64,000 nt of DNA from Malus domestica (lineage: Eukaryota; Streptophyta; Magnoliopsida; Rosales; Rosaceae), in assembly GCF_042453785.1 (NCBI RefSeq), contig NC_091668.1, positions 22,353,001 through 22,417,000 of the forward strand. The letters are read 5' to 3'. Below the pieces are notes generated by a model, which did not search any database, had not been told where the DNA came from, and saw only the letters and a program-made list of their open reading frames with translations. A program made the translations under genes and the position numbers. Shown one piece after another: positions 1-11,413 of this stretch (the first letter of the stretch is position 1; the number at the start of each line of letters is the position of its first letter).

Positions 1-589
1 GCTAATTACACTATGACATTGTCCAATTTGCGAGCTTTCTTGGGTTCAGCTGCTCATTCTTCTACTTACCGACCATGTCGGTGCCGGTAACTGTGGGCAG
101 CTCGGACTTCTCCGCAAGCACCATAAGCCAAGTTTCACCCCGCCGGGCCTTGGAAGCGTGCTCACGCCACATTCTATGATGGTGGCTCCATAACATTCAA
201 TACGAGAATTGACATACTTTAAACAACCCAAAAGACCTAAGGCCTTGTTTGTGATTGAACACTCATAAGTACTTTTGCTAGAAGTTCTTTTAGTGGATTC
301 AACTTGAAATTTTTATTAAAAATCCAAGCGTGCTTTCTAAAAAAGTACTTAGAAAGTGCTTCATGGACAACAAATCATTCTGAAACGTCATGGTTTTGGA
401 CACAAGTACGATCCAATAGATAGGATATTAGGATCATAACAAACATTCTTAATAGGTGGAGCTTGTGGCTACCATGATGTGGTTCAAGAAGGCTATGGCC
501 TTGAGACAGTACCATTGAGCAATGCATAATCGACATTCTTGCGGTGCATGTTGCGAATGGTGCAAGCCCGGTAGCCAACTCTTCGTGTT
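1..589. other. gene-less left edge
   Basis: No gene is recognised here. Minus-strand open frames of 61 and 67 codons are present but match no family I know. This stretch and the DNA after 2391 were contiguous before the transposon at 598 inserted, because the sequence ATAGCAAC occurs on both sides. It could be the edge of a decayed gene, since the frame on the minus strand is open for some length, but I cannot name one. Confidence 0.4.
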
Positions 590-597
590 ATAGCAAC

Positions 598-2390
598 CAA
601 GAAAGAAAAAATCAATAATATCGGCACAATATCGCCGATATTATCGTTTTTTTTAAGTTCCGAAATTTTTTTAACTATCCAACCTATTTTCGTTAAAATA
701 TCACAATATTATCACGATATTTTCAAAATTATCGACAATATCAACAATATTTTATTAAAAAAATACTTAAATATGTTAAAAAAACTCAACACATAGTTAA
801 CTTGATCATGACCCAAAGGCCAAACAAGTTTTGGTTATCTCACATGGGGAGTGTGAGTTTTATAGGAAAAATTCATTGCTCACTTCCTTGCATGGGCGAT
901 GTGGGACTCGCCAATGGGGGAAAAAATCAAAATTTCGGCCGAAATTTTACACCCACTTTAAACGGCCATAACTTTGTCAAAACTCAGCGAAATCAAGCAA
1001 GACAAAAACGAAAGTTGTAGCCTTCGAAGAGAGGAAGAGAATGGTACCTCACACGATGTCTGAATCGTAATGGTTTGGCCGTAAAATTCCTCGAAAGTCA
1101 CTGAAGTCGCTGAGGTCGTCGGAAACTGGGTAAGATTCAAATGAGTATAACTTTTTCAATACGCAACGAAATTGAGTGAAACAAAAAGGAAAGTTGTAGC
1201 CCTCGAAGAGACGAAGAGAATGGTACCTCACACGATGTCTGAATCGTAGTGGTTTGGCCGGAAAATGCCTCGAAAGTCACTGAGGTCGCTGAGGTCGTCG
1301 GAAACTGGGTAAGATTCAAATGAGTATAACTTTTTCAATACGCAACGAAATTGAGTGAAACAAAAAGGAAAGTTGTAGCCCTCGAAGAGACTAAGAGAAT
1401 GGTACCTCACACGATGTCTGAATCGTAGTGATTTGGCCGGAAAATGCCTCGAAAGTCACTGAGGTCGCTGAGGTCGTCGGAAACTGGGTAAGATTCAAAT
1501 GAGTATAACTTTTTCAATACGCAACGAAATTGAGTGAAATAAAAAGGAAGGTTGTAGCCCTCGAAGAGGCGAAGAGAATGGTACCTCACACGACGTCTGA
1601 CTCGTTGTGGTTTGGCCGGAAATTGCCTCGAAATCTACTGAGGTCGCCGGAAACTGGGTAAGATTCAAATGAGTATAACTTTTTCAATACGCAACGAAAT
1701 TGAGTGAAACAAAAAGGAAAGTTGTAGCCCTCGAAGAGACGAAGAGATTGATACCTTGCACGTCAGCCAAAATTCAATTGACACACTCCTAGCTTCCAAA
1801 ATTCAATACTTTTACTTTATATCAAGTTGAAAAAACATAATCGGCATCCAAATTAAAGTTTAATCTTATTCAATGTATTGATTTTCAATCGTTAATTGAT
1901 ATACTATAATTTGGAACTTCAACGCCTAGACGCATGCTTATGTGTAAGAAATTTAAATTGTCAAATTCGGCACATTATTCTTCATCATTTTATTCACTTC
2001 CCTTTTTTTTTTTTTTAATATCCTAAATAAAACCTCCAAATATTGTACTAATTAATTATATATAAATGATTATGGTGTGTTTAAACTTCTTTCATTAATT
2101 ACTACATATTTTCTACACTCACAATGTTTGCCAGCTCGCTATGTAATCAACTTAAATCAGTTAAATCCATCATGCAATGCATTTCCTTCCAATTTTTTGT
2201 GATAAACTAATAGATAATTGACTAAATAAACATCCTACAAAGTTTCATTAAAAATTTCCAAGTTTTTCTTACAATTTCCGTGGTTTCCATGTAATTTTTA
2301 TCGATATCGATATTATCCCGATATTTCCATCGATATTTCCGTGTTTTCGGACTACCGATATTTCCGATATTACCGATATTTTCTTCCTTG
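598..2390. mobile_element. non-autonomous hAT-like DNA transposon (1.79 kb)
   Basis: The ends are imperfect terminal inverted repeats. The left end starts CAAGAAAGAAAAAATC, and the reverse complement of the right end starts CAAGGAAGAAAATATC; both continue into AATATCGG-rich subterminal DNA. The element is bordered by the direct repeat ATAGCAAC at 590-597 and 2391-2398. An 8-bp duplication fits the hAT superfamily. The match can be stretched to 10 bp, so a 9-bp MULE-type duplication is not excluded. Both ends carry many CGATAT/ATATCG motifs, which resemble transposase-binding subterminal repeats. There is no transposase frame; the interior holds the 179-bp tandem array. Confidence 0.7.
968..1762. 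repeat. tandem array, 179-bp unit, about 4.5 copies
   Basis: The word ATAACTTTTTCAATACG and its variants recur at 968 (diverged), 1146, 1325, 1504 and 1675, giving spacings of 178, 179, 179 and 171 bp. The last spacing is short because a few bases of the GAGGTCGCTGAGGTCG stretch are missing. The middle copies differ by only a few bases, while the outer copies are more diverged, as expected from unequal exchange. Each copy gives a roughly 60-codon minus-strand frame. Because 179 is not a multiple of 3 these frames shift from unit to unit, so coding is unlikely. Confidence 0.9.
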
Positions 2391-2398
2391 ATAGCAAC

Positions 2399-3267
2399 CA
2401 ACAGTTGCCCTCCAAATTGGAACCCGGCGAGTGACGACGGAGGATGGTGCAATCCGTTGTATATTTAGAAAGAAATTTGGATCAATTTAACACAAGAAGA
2501 CTGCAGTTAGACTTGGATTTTTTGTAGTACTGAAACTGTACCGCAGGCATTATATGTTCCAAACGGGGACTCTCTCCTCTTGTTCGTTTGAAATTACTAA
2601 TTCGAAGCAGCAACAGCAAAGGAGAGCTACTACGCGACCACCGATTAGAGCCAATGATACTCTGCCTCTCTCTCTGCTTCCTACTTTGGTTCCTTGTCTC
2701 TACCCAAGTGGATATGATGGCGTGGTGGCGGCTACAGATAGCCAAAATGTAACTATCAAATTGAAACTATTAAATTTTCAAAACGCAACCAAAATGCGAC
2801 TATCAAATCTTCAAATTTCACATGCCCCAAAACCCGAACAAATTATGCAATCAACCCGCTGGATTCGCATTCAATTCAGTTCGATTTCGATTCTGCGTAC
2901 CTTGATAGTGAGGTTGGGAGGGAGAACCTAGGCGAGCGAGTTGTGCCTGGAGGAGCGCTTCCTGGCAGAGCGCTTGGTAGCCGATCGATGAGTTTGGTTT
3001 GACCAGTGTCGAACTTGTTGACTTTTTTTTATATACCCTGTAATCTTGGGATTCTTAGTGTTTAGTGTTTATGTACATTAAAAAGTGGGAGTCATTGTTG
3101 CTACATGTATATTTAATGAGAAAATTAATTGGGGCTTAATGAATATAATATTTTCAATAAATAAGATACTTAGTTAAAATGTCTAAATATGTTGAGACTA
3201 ATTTGAAACAATGTAAAAGATTGAGGAGTTTTAAGGATTTAAACTTGAAATTTTTACTGTCCAAATT
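2399..3267. other. gene-less stretch between two insertions
   Basis: Open frames of 125 codons (+) and 87 codons (-) overlap here, but neither resembles a known family and both use ordinary AT-rich sequence. I see no splice-linked gene. The stretch lies between the hAT-like element and the LINE-derived insertion. Confidence 0.4.
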
Positions 3268-3277
3268 GTAACGTTCA

Positions 3278-4092
3278 AAAAAGTTCTCTCCCGAGTCGGT
3301 GAGAGTTTTTCCTCTTTTTTTGAGACTCCTTCTCACCTATTGTGTGAAGTTTTGCCCTTGGATTTTCCGTTTGGCCGCCGATCCTAGCTATGGCTAGGGT
3401 CAGTGGTTGCACTTTTCTTTTTCTTTTTGCTCTTCCTTCCCTTCTTTTCTGTTACAGTTCTTCCCCTGCTATCCTCCATGATCAGCGTGACCTATGCATC
3501 CATTATTCCTACTCAATTATTTCCTCAGATCCATCCAATCCCTCCCTCCATCTTCATGTCCCTCATACATCCACCATAAATCCGATCTCTTTTCTTTTCG
3601 ATTTGGCTCCATCCTTCATCAATTTATCCCTATATTCGGTCTGCAGTCACTGTTCACCGTGGTCTGTCACGGTCCATCGAGAAGGTGTGTCGAGCTCCGA
3701 TTTGCATATCGGCTCGGGTGTTCGTACCACCTCCTTCTCCTGGTCTGCCTTTATTGGTAGTGTTGCTTGTGGGTTTCTCACAGGCTTCTTTGTTTTTGGC
3801 TCCTTGGTGGCTGAGTTCAGTGCGGGTTTCGTTGATGGATCCTGGGGTCTTCCCTCCTCTCATCTATGAGGTGTTGATTGAAAGGAACTTTGGCGTACGT
3901 TGGTGTACCTGGTTCCTGCTATCCGTGCGGTGCTGCAGAGGCGGCTGTAGCAGAGGGATAGGGTTCTCTTTTGGTGTGTCTGTGTTGTTGGGCTTTAGCC
4001 TTTGCTTCGGCCTTTTGTGTATATTAGCTCCTTGTACTTTATTGGCCTTTGCCTGGAATGATATTTCTAGTTTACCAAAAAAATAAAACATC
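3278..4092 (+). mobile_element. LINE-derived non-LTR insertion (815 bp)
   Basis: The direct repeat GTAACGTTCA flanks it at 3268-3277 and 4093-4102. The right end has the style of a plant LINE 3' end: a T-rich stretch, then GATATTTCTAGTTTACC and an A-rich tail. There are no terminal repeats. The element contains a 159-codon plus frame (3390-3869) with a hydrophobic start, but it has no reverse transcriptase or endonuclease motif I can recognise and may be chance or a 5'-region remnant. It lies about 130 bp upstream of the carrier gene, so it may supply or disturb promoter sequence. Confidence 0.65.
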
Positions 4093-4225
4093 GTAACGTT
4101 CAGACAAATAAAAAATGTAAGGTAAGAAATTGACTAAACAAGGAAACCGACTTGACTGTGCGCGGAGTGAGAAATTTTAACCATTGTCCGTAGGAGGGAA
4201 CTGGATTTTATACCATGCATGTTTC

Positions 4226-7200
4226 ATGTTTGGCGATGGAAGCAAAGCTGCTGCTACCGGATCCGCCCTTATTTTCCTCAATCCTTCTTCCCATCCCCAT
4301 TCCTATCCCATTCCCCCCGCCTACTCTCCTCCAATCCCCCAATCCCATTCCCGCCTCACTCTGACTACACCACCGTTCACACCCTCCAAATCCAATCCCA
4401 TTCCCACACCTAACCAAATGGACGACCCAAATCCCACCCTTTTCATCACCGGCGGCCTGTTCTTGGAACCCACGGTTCCCAATTCCCTGCTCAATTCCGT
4501 CGTGTCCTTTCAGAAGAACTCTCGGTCTTCGGCTGTCGTTTCCGGCTCGGGTTTGTCGTACGGTTGTAGGCTGAGAGCGGTGGCCGGCGGTGGGTTCTTT
4601 TCGGTGAGCTTGAGTAGCGATGGGGTTGTTCGGGAGTCCAAAGGGTGTTTGGTGCAGAACGGAGATGAGGGTTCGGAGGAGGCGGAGGTGGAGGCGGCGG
4701 TTACAGAGAGGAAGAGAGAGAAAGTTGGGGTTAGGAGTGGTGGGGCCATGAATACCACCAAGCATTTGTGGGCTGGTGCGATAGCCGCCATGGTTTCCAG
4801 GTCTATGTTCTTTACCTTTTCTTCATATTTTTCATTCAATTTCTTTTTGGGTAATTTGAGTAATTTGTAATTCTTAATGTATATTGTTTAGAAAAATTAT
4901 GGAATTGATTTTCCCAAGAATTATTTCGGTTGATTGCATAAACTGTTAATTTAAGTAAGTTGATTTTCCCATTACTTTATTTTGAATGGGAATTTTATGA
5001 ATTGAACAAAACACGTCAATCGAAATTCGAAGAATGGGAATTTTATGTTTCATTTACAATGTGGTTTTAGAGATTATCATATCGAACTTTGGAGTTTCTT
5101 TTTCGTTAACTGCGATTTAGTGCCTTATATGTTGCTGACTGAAGGTTATTGTATCAGAACTTTTGTGGCACCTCTTGAGAGACTAAAGCTGGAGTACATA
5201 GTTCGCGGCGAACAGAGGCATTTATTTGAGCTAGTTAGGACCATTGCGGCGAATCAGGGCTTGAGGGGCTTTTGGAAGGGGAACCTAGTCAATATTCTTC
5301 GTACAGCTCCATTTAAAGCAATCAATTTCTATGCTTATGATACTTACAGAAAACAATTGCTCTGCTTCTCCGGAAATAAGGAGACTACAAATTTTGAAAG
5401 ATTTGTTGCTGGTGCTGCAGCCGGAATTACTGCTACCATACTCTGCTTACCTCTTGATACGGTAAGTGATAGTTTCGAATTTGGCCATTTGACCAATCAC
5501 TAGCTGAAAAGTGGTTATTCTTCCAGGTTGATATATAAATTCAAGTATCTGTTTAATTCCGAAATGTGGTGATACAGGTAAATGATATAGTTTCTTCTTT
5601 TCCCTTCCATAACCTAAGCCAATAGAAAGTACACGTAATTGGGAGTGTTTAGCGAAGGTATCTAACGTATGATTTACTTGGGAAATGTTGGTCATTTCTT
5701 CTTTTCGAATACACTTTATTAAAGGGGAAGAACATACTTCCTTTAGGTATATGAGTTATATCTTTGAATATGCAAGCTATTGTCATCTCAGGTCCAAGAT
5801 AGTACCTGTAGCACGGCACTATAGCAATAATATGAATCTCAACATCCTTTTCATAAATTCTGCTATGTAGCATTAATTCAGGCTTATGCATAAAATTGGG
5901 CGTTGTGGATCTTTTAAAAGTATTTGACGTGTCAAATTCCCTGAAGAAAACTCATAAAAATCCGCAATTAAGATGCTGTATGGAGTCCCTTGCCTGCTGA
6001 AGGTTGTATTGTATCTGTATGCCCACTCTACACGGCTAATGCCACTGTGATATTTGCTGTGGTGAAGCGTAAATTGATTTGGATTTGGGGTATGGTATTG
6101 CATAAATAGAGGGTTTCTTTTGCATATTGAAAACAAGGTCTTCCTTTTGATGCTTAGATTATTTTTTAAGGGAAAAAAATTATGGTTGGCCTTTCTAATT
6201 AAAGAGATACAAAGATCTCCTACCTGTAAACAAAGCACTTTGTGGATCATGTCGGCATTGAGTTTGTGTTCTTCAAAGTTAATCCACTATCACCTAAAAC
6301 TAACCCCGAAATGACTTATATCTAACTTAGCTGTTGTGTGTTTCAGATTCGGACTCAGTTGGTGGCTCCTGGTGGGGAAGCCTTGGGTGGTGTGATTGGT
6401 GCTTTTCGCCACATGATCCAAACTGAAGGGTTCTTTTCCCTTTATAAGGGCTTAGTACCCTCCATTGCAAGCATGGCACCTTCAGGTGCAGTTTTCTATG
6501 GTGTCTACGATATATTAAAATCAGCATACCTGCATTCACCTGATGGAAGGAAAAGAATTCACAAGATGAGCCAACAGGGGCAGGGCTGGAGTGCTTTGGA
6601 TCAACTGGAGTTGGGACCGATGCGGACGTTACTATATGGAGCTATTTCTGGTGCTTGTGCAGAAGCTGCCACATATCCGTTTGAAGTGGTGAGGCGACAG
6701 CTTCAACTACAAGTCCAGGAAACTAGAATGAGTGCCTTGGCAACTGGTATTAAAATAGTTGAACATGGAGGCGTCCCAGCTCTCTATGCAGGACTTATTC
6801 CCAGCTTGTTACAGGTATGTTATTACAAGGATCACCTTTTGCTTAACTGCTTTAGTGTTTTATGGAAGTTAATATGGTCAATTAGGTGCTTCTGGAATCA
6901 TAAACATGGTCATAGCTTCTGCATTTAAATTGGGGCAATTTAGCCAATTTGCTGGCATATTCTTATTTAGATGTCTTGGTTTCCACGGCTTTGAATTTTG
7001 ATAATATATCTAGATTCCTTGGTTAGAAGTTCTGCTATTTGATTTTATCATTTTGTTTTTTATCATATCTTTGCTCTTGCTATATTATGTTGTTGTGATT
7101 TGGCTCATCAAAATACCAAGGCCAAACAAGTTTAGGTTTCCAAATTCCAATTGGTGTTGAGAAAGAGTGCACAGCTTATTGCCCATAAGAATTGTGAAAT

Positions 7201-7931
7201 AGGTTTTTCTTCGTAATCCCAATCAGTTTAGGATTGGGAAATAAGTTAGTTTTCCCTATTCTAAAGGGATTTAGGAATCCTATACTGTTAAGGCATGTAA
7301 CCATTGGTCTATGAACTATAAATAAGCTTGTCATTTGCTGTTCATTCACATGAACATCAGAGAGAATACAAGGGTTTTCAGTAAGTTCTTGTAACCGACT
7401 TATTATTCTCCATAGTGTTGGTGATTTCTCATGGGGGATCACACGTGGAGTAGGCAAAGTTGCCAAGCCTTGCTAAATTCTTTGCGTTTGTGTGTGGTGT
7501 GTTTACTTTATCATTCATATATTTGCATAGCATCAGCTTATAGGTTTACCCTAACACCAGAGACTATCAATAAACAAGATAAACTAAGGGAGATTAAAAT
7601 CTGCATATGTATTACAGTTGGGATGGTACATCATACATGGCTTCCAAACTGAGTGATTCATTTCCAAATATTGCGTTTCTGTATTAGCCTTCCAAGAAAA
7701 ACAACATTTTTATTGGGCCATACTAAGATTTGATGTGCTTCTATGGAATCATTTATTCCATTTCCGTAACACTCTCCATTCATTTCCCGTGGTCCATTTC
7801 TCTCAAATTTCAAGCATTAAGGTTATGTCTTTGTTCTTATCTTTGGTGTTTTGCATACTCAGGTACTTCCTTCAGCTGCAATAAGTTACTTCGTCTATGA
7901 GTTTATGAAGATTGTTCTCAAGGTAGAATGA
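4226..7931 (+). CDS. mitochondrial carrier, BTL2/BTL3 adenine-nucleotide transporter type
   Basis: The exons are 4226-4800, 5158-5461, 6347-6814 and 7863-7931. All introns are GT-AG and the phases join, giving 471 aa. The C-terminal ~270 residues hold the three repeats of the mitochondrial carrier family, with signatures PLERLKLE, PLDTIRTQ and PFEVVRRQ. Carriers of this type exchange solutes, here probably adenine nucleotides, across the inner mitochondrial or plastid membrane. The start is uncertain. ATG 4226 gives a proline/serine-rich N-terminus, while ATG 4418 (MDDPNPTLF) gives 407 aa, closer to the family's usual ~420. The extended N-terminus before the first repeat is a feature of the plant Brittle1-like group. 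The substrate is inferred from family naming, not shown by the sequence. Confidence 0.92.
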
Positions 7932-8040
7932 AGAGATACAATGGGTATGTCTGAAGGTATATGATTGGAGGTTTCATGGCAAGCTCGGAGGAGCACTTGC
8001 TATAAATTCAGAATGGTAGGATTATAGTGATTTTTGCATT

Positions 8041-8206
8041 GAGTAATGCTAGTGAAATCATCAATTTAAACCGTATGACGTGGTTGTTGATTATCGGATT
8101 ATTATTAAGTGTTGATTAACGAGCTTATACCCTATTGGTGCCACTGACAGACACATCACATGGTTTGCAAATATGGTCTAAAAAATGGGTCCACCTAGGA
8201 TTACTC
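8041..8206. mobile_element. 166-bp MITE with 9-bp target duplication
   Basis: TTTTGCATT occurs directly on both sides (8032-8040 and 8207-8215). The ends are inverted: the left starts GAGTAATGCTAG and the reverse complement of the right starts GAGTAATCCTAG. A 9-bp duplication suggests a Mutator-derived MITE. Related, more decayed copies lie near 49385, 55174 and 59401. Confidence 0.75.
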
Positions 8207-8499
8207 TTTTGCATTACCACTTATGTTCCCACAAGCTTCATGTATTGCGGAAGGAAGGAAAATACTCCATAGCTGAATCTTTGCTCAATTCATACTAACT
8301 CATTTGCAAATCTAACCCTTTGTTCACTGCCGAACTTTCAATTTCAAGAATCGTATTCTAGTCAGGAAATAGCAATATTTTGGTGCTACTTTATACATGT
8401 TTGCTATCACATTCTCATTTACTTGTTGTAACAATTGGGTTGTCATCACTTTTTGTTCCATTTTACCTTGGGACTTTGATTTTTTTATGGTATCCTTGT

Positions 8500-8737
8500 G
8501 AGCTCGTTTGGTGGGCTGGATGAGATTAGGCTTTAGGGATAAGGTTAGATTGGCAAGGACGTGTAAGATATAACTTGTAATCTATGTATAAGGATAGGTT
8601 AGATAACTAACTCTATTGAGTTATAACCCATCATTTTTTGTCTTGTTCATCTCACATTTGACACAACAAACAACGGAGTGGACTTAAATCCATTTTAATT
8701 GATCGCAATCTATCTCATCCAGCTCACCAAACGGTCC
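8500..8737. mobile_element. 238-bp MITE
   Basis: The inverted ends share CGTTTGGTGRGCTGGATGAG: left GAGCTCGTTTGGTGGGC, and right, reverse-complemented, GGACCGTTTGGTGAGC. A possible 3-bp duplication TGT flanks it, which would fit a PIF/Harbinger-type origin. The superfamily is uncertain. It lies between the carrier gene and the Tim17-like gene. Confidence 0.65.
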
Positions 8738-9327
8738 TGTAGTGATTAATGAGGAATTGCGGAAGAATTTGTGGTATGTGGTACACCGTAGTAAATTTAC
8801 TATTCCTAAATGCTACTGGTATATTCTTATTCGCTATTATGTGTCCAAGATTATAAATTCTTTTTAGTTACACATGTGAGAATCGAATGTTGGTCCTATT
8901 ATGATTCTAACTCGTTACCACCGCTATGGTAGAATTTTCGGTATTTTTTTGTGCTTTTTGGACAGATGATGGAGATATCATTTTCAGGTATATATTCTTC
9001 TATGTCATCAAAACGCTACATGTTGGAATGTGTAAAGGTATAGCTAACCAAACCTAACAACCATGATTTTCTTATACAATTATTTCTCAATCTCCCAACA
9101 AGACGAAACCTCTTAAAAAGGTAATAAATAATTAATACAAAAAAAGAAAGGAGAACAAATGACGTCATCATTTCAAAGTTCAAACCACCTAAACTGTCGG
9201 ACGCTTGTGCGTCTCTGGCTCGCCCTGTGCATTATCGCAAAGCCCTCCCTTCTCCGTCCTCTACTCCGAATCGTCTTCGGCTTCGCAGCCCCATTCCTGC
9301 ATTCAAAGCCCTTACTCGTTCGCCGCG

Positions 9328-11368
9328 ATGCTGCCGGACCGCGACCTCTGCACGTGCTTCGCCGGAGGAAATGGTGGCCCCGATGGCGACCGCCACGGAT
9401 CCGCCGATCCCAACTGTACGCATTACAGGAAGTCCGATCCTTCACCCTCGTCGCTTTACTATTCTTCCTCGCTCGGATACGTTTCGGCGCCGTTGAGTGA
9501 CTCCGAGAAGCTACGGAGAGTCGTGACTGCTTCGGTCAAGGGATTCACGATCGGCGCCGGCCTCAAGGGCGGCCTAGCCATTTTCTCGATCCTAGCTCGT
9601 CTGAGACGACGGAAGCTCTTAGCCTCTCTCAGGTGAAAAGCTCACCCAGCTTCGAATTCTCTAAAATCCGGAATTTAAGTGTAATTTTGTTTAATTATGG
9701 TAATTTGAGTTAAATTCTGATTAATTATTCAGGACGGAGGGTGTGATCACAAATAGAGAAGCAATTGTTACCGCTTTGAAGGAGACATTGAGATATGGTT
9801 TATTTCTCGGAACTTTTGCCGGCACATTTGTTTCGGTGGACGAGATTATTGGTTCGTTGGCAGGTCACCGTAGGCAAGTTCCTTGCTCTTCCATGATTCA
9901 ACTTCTTATTTTTTTCGGGTTGGATTCGATTTCTGTTTGCTCTGATTTAATTGATGTGTTTGGTTTATTCTAGTTCAGGACAGCCAAATGGAGGGCTTTG
10001 TTGGCAGGTGCTATAGCAGGGCCGTCTATGCTTCTTACCGGACTGAACACCCAGCATACGAGCTTGGCCATATACATTCTTATGCGCGCTGCTGTGTTGG
10101 CGTCGCGGTGTGGGATCAAAAGCAAACGGTTTGGTAGCATTTGTAAACCTCTCACCTGGGCTCATGGTGACATTTTCCTTATGTGCCTCTCCTCTTCGCA
10201 AATTCTGTACGCACCCTTTACTGTAAACTGTGTAATATTTTGTTAGCGAAGCCTTGAATGTTTTGACATGGATTGTTTTTTTCCCATTTCCATGTCAAGG
10301 GTTGTGTCAAAGATGGAAATGCACTTCCGTCAGTTCCATGTATACTTGTATGTGGAAATCAATGAAACTGACATCACTTTTGTATCTGTTTGTGAGTCCA
10401 TATCACTGATCATCAAAGAAGATTTTGCTACTCTGGTGACTGCTCACCAAATCTACTAAAAAGTTGAGGGATATTGTAGTTGGCTCATTTAACTTTATGT
10501 CCTTTTCGGTTGTGGTGTCACATTCATTCGTATCAAATTAGAAATGTCTTTTCAGTGTTTTATAGATTATCAAACTTGTGAATTGTTTCTGATTATCGTT
10601 AACTTTAGACTGTACTACAACTAAGAGGAGGAAAATTTCATTTCTCAGGTCTGCTTACATATTGAAGCAGGAAAGTTTACCTCCATCATACAAATCCTTT
10701 CTCAATAAACACGGAGGAAAGGATACCGTAATATTGCAAGGTGTAAAAGAGATTGCAAGGGGCATACCTTTTACTAATTTGGAAGCAATAGAAAAGCATT
10801 ACAAATCCATTGGGAAAAATATTAAACTAGATCCAGGCATGCAAGTTCCCTGCTCGGTATGCATTCTTCAATTATCATAATACTTCTTTTTCCTACCTAT
10901 CATGTGAAAGCAATTTAAATTTGTTTCTCATTCATATCATAATTATTTAAACTTCCTTAACTTATTTCTTTATGATTTGAAGTCTTAAGCTCTCAAATTC
11001 ATGCAGATTGTTCATGGAGATCAGTCATGTAGTGGACATGTTCTTTCTTTCCTTATTCAAGCCTATAAGAGAGCATTGCCGGTTTATCTTCCAGTGTATC
11101 TGATTCCGGCCCTTATAGTTCATCGCCAAGATCTCTTGAAAAGGTGATTCATATGATTTACCTACTTGATCATTTTTTCATATACCCGTGATGCTTTAAG
11201 TAGATGTGATCAAGTGCTTTCTTCTTCTAGTTGAAGTTTCCAAGAAAACAAAATTGAATTTAACTGGGGAGATGTGTCTTACCATAATTAATTTGATATG
11301 TACATAAATGCAAATTGCATTTTGATAATCTTGTCATGATTGAGTTTCTTTTAAAGTATTCAAACTGG

Positions 11369-11413
<45 letters not shown>

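Noticed and set aside
1049..1589. Chain of similar 60-codon minus frames
   Set aside because: Produced by the 179-bp tandem repeat. The period is not a multiple of three, so there is no common reading frame.
3390..3869. 159-codon plus frame with a hydrophobic N-terminus
   Set aside because: It lies wholly inside the LINE-derived insertion, matches no family I recognise and overlaps other open frames. Not called as a gene.
4208..4765. 185-codon minus frame
   Set aside because: Shadow of the GC-rich first exon of the carrier gene on the other strand.
9159..9500. 113-codon plus frame starting ATG at 9159
   Set aside because: Different frame from the Tim17-like exon 1; no splice continuation and no homology.
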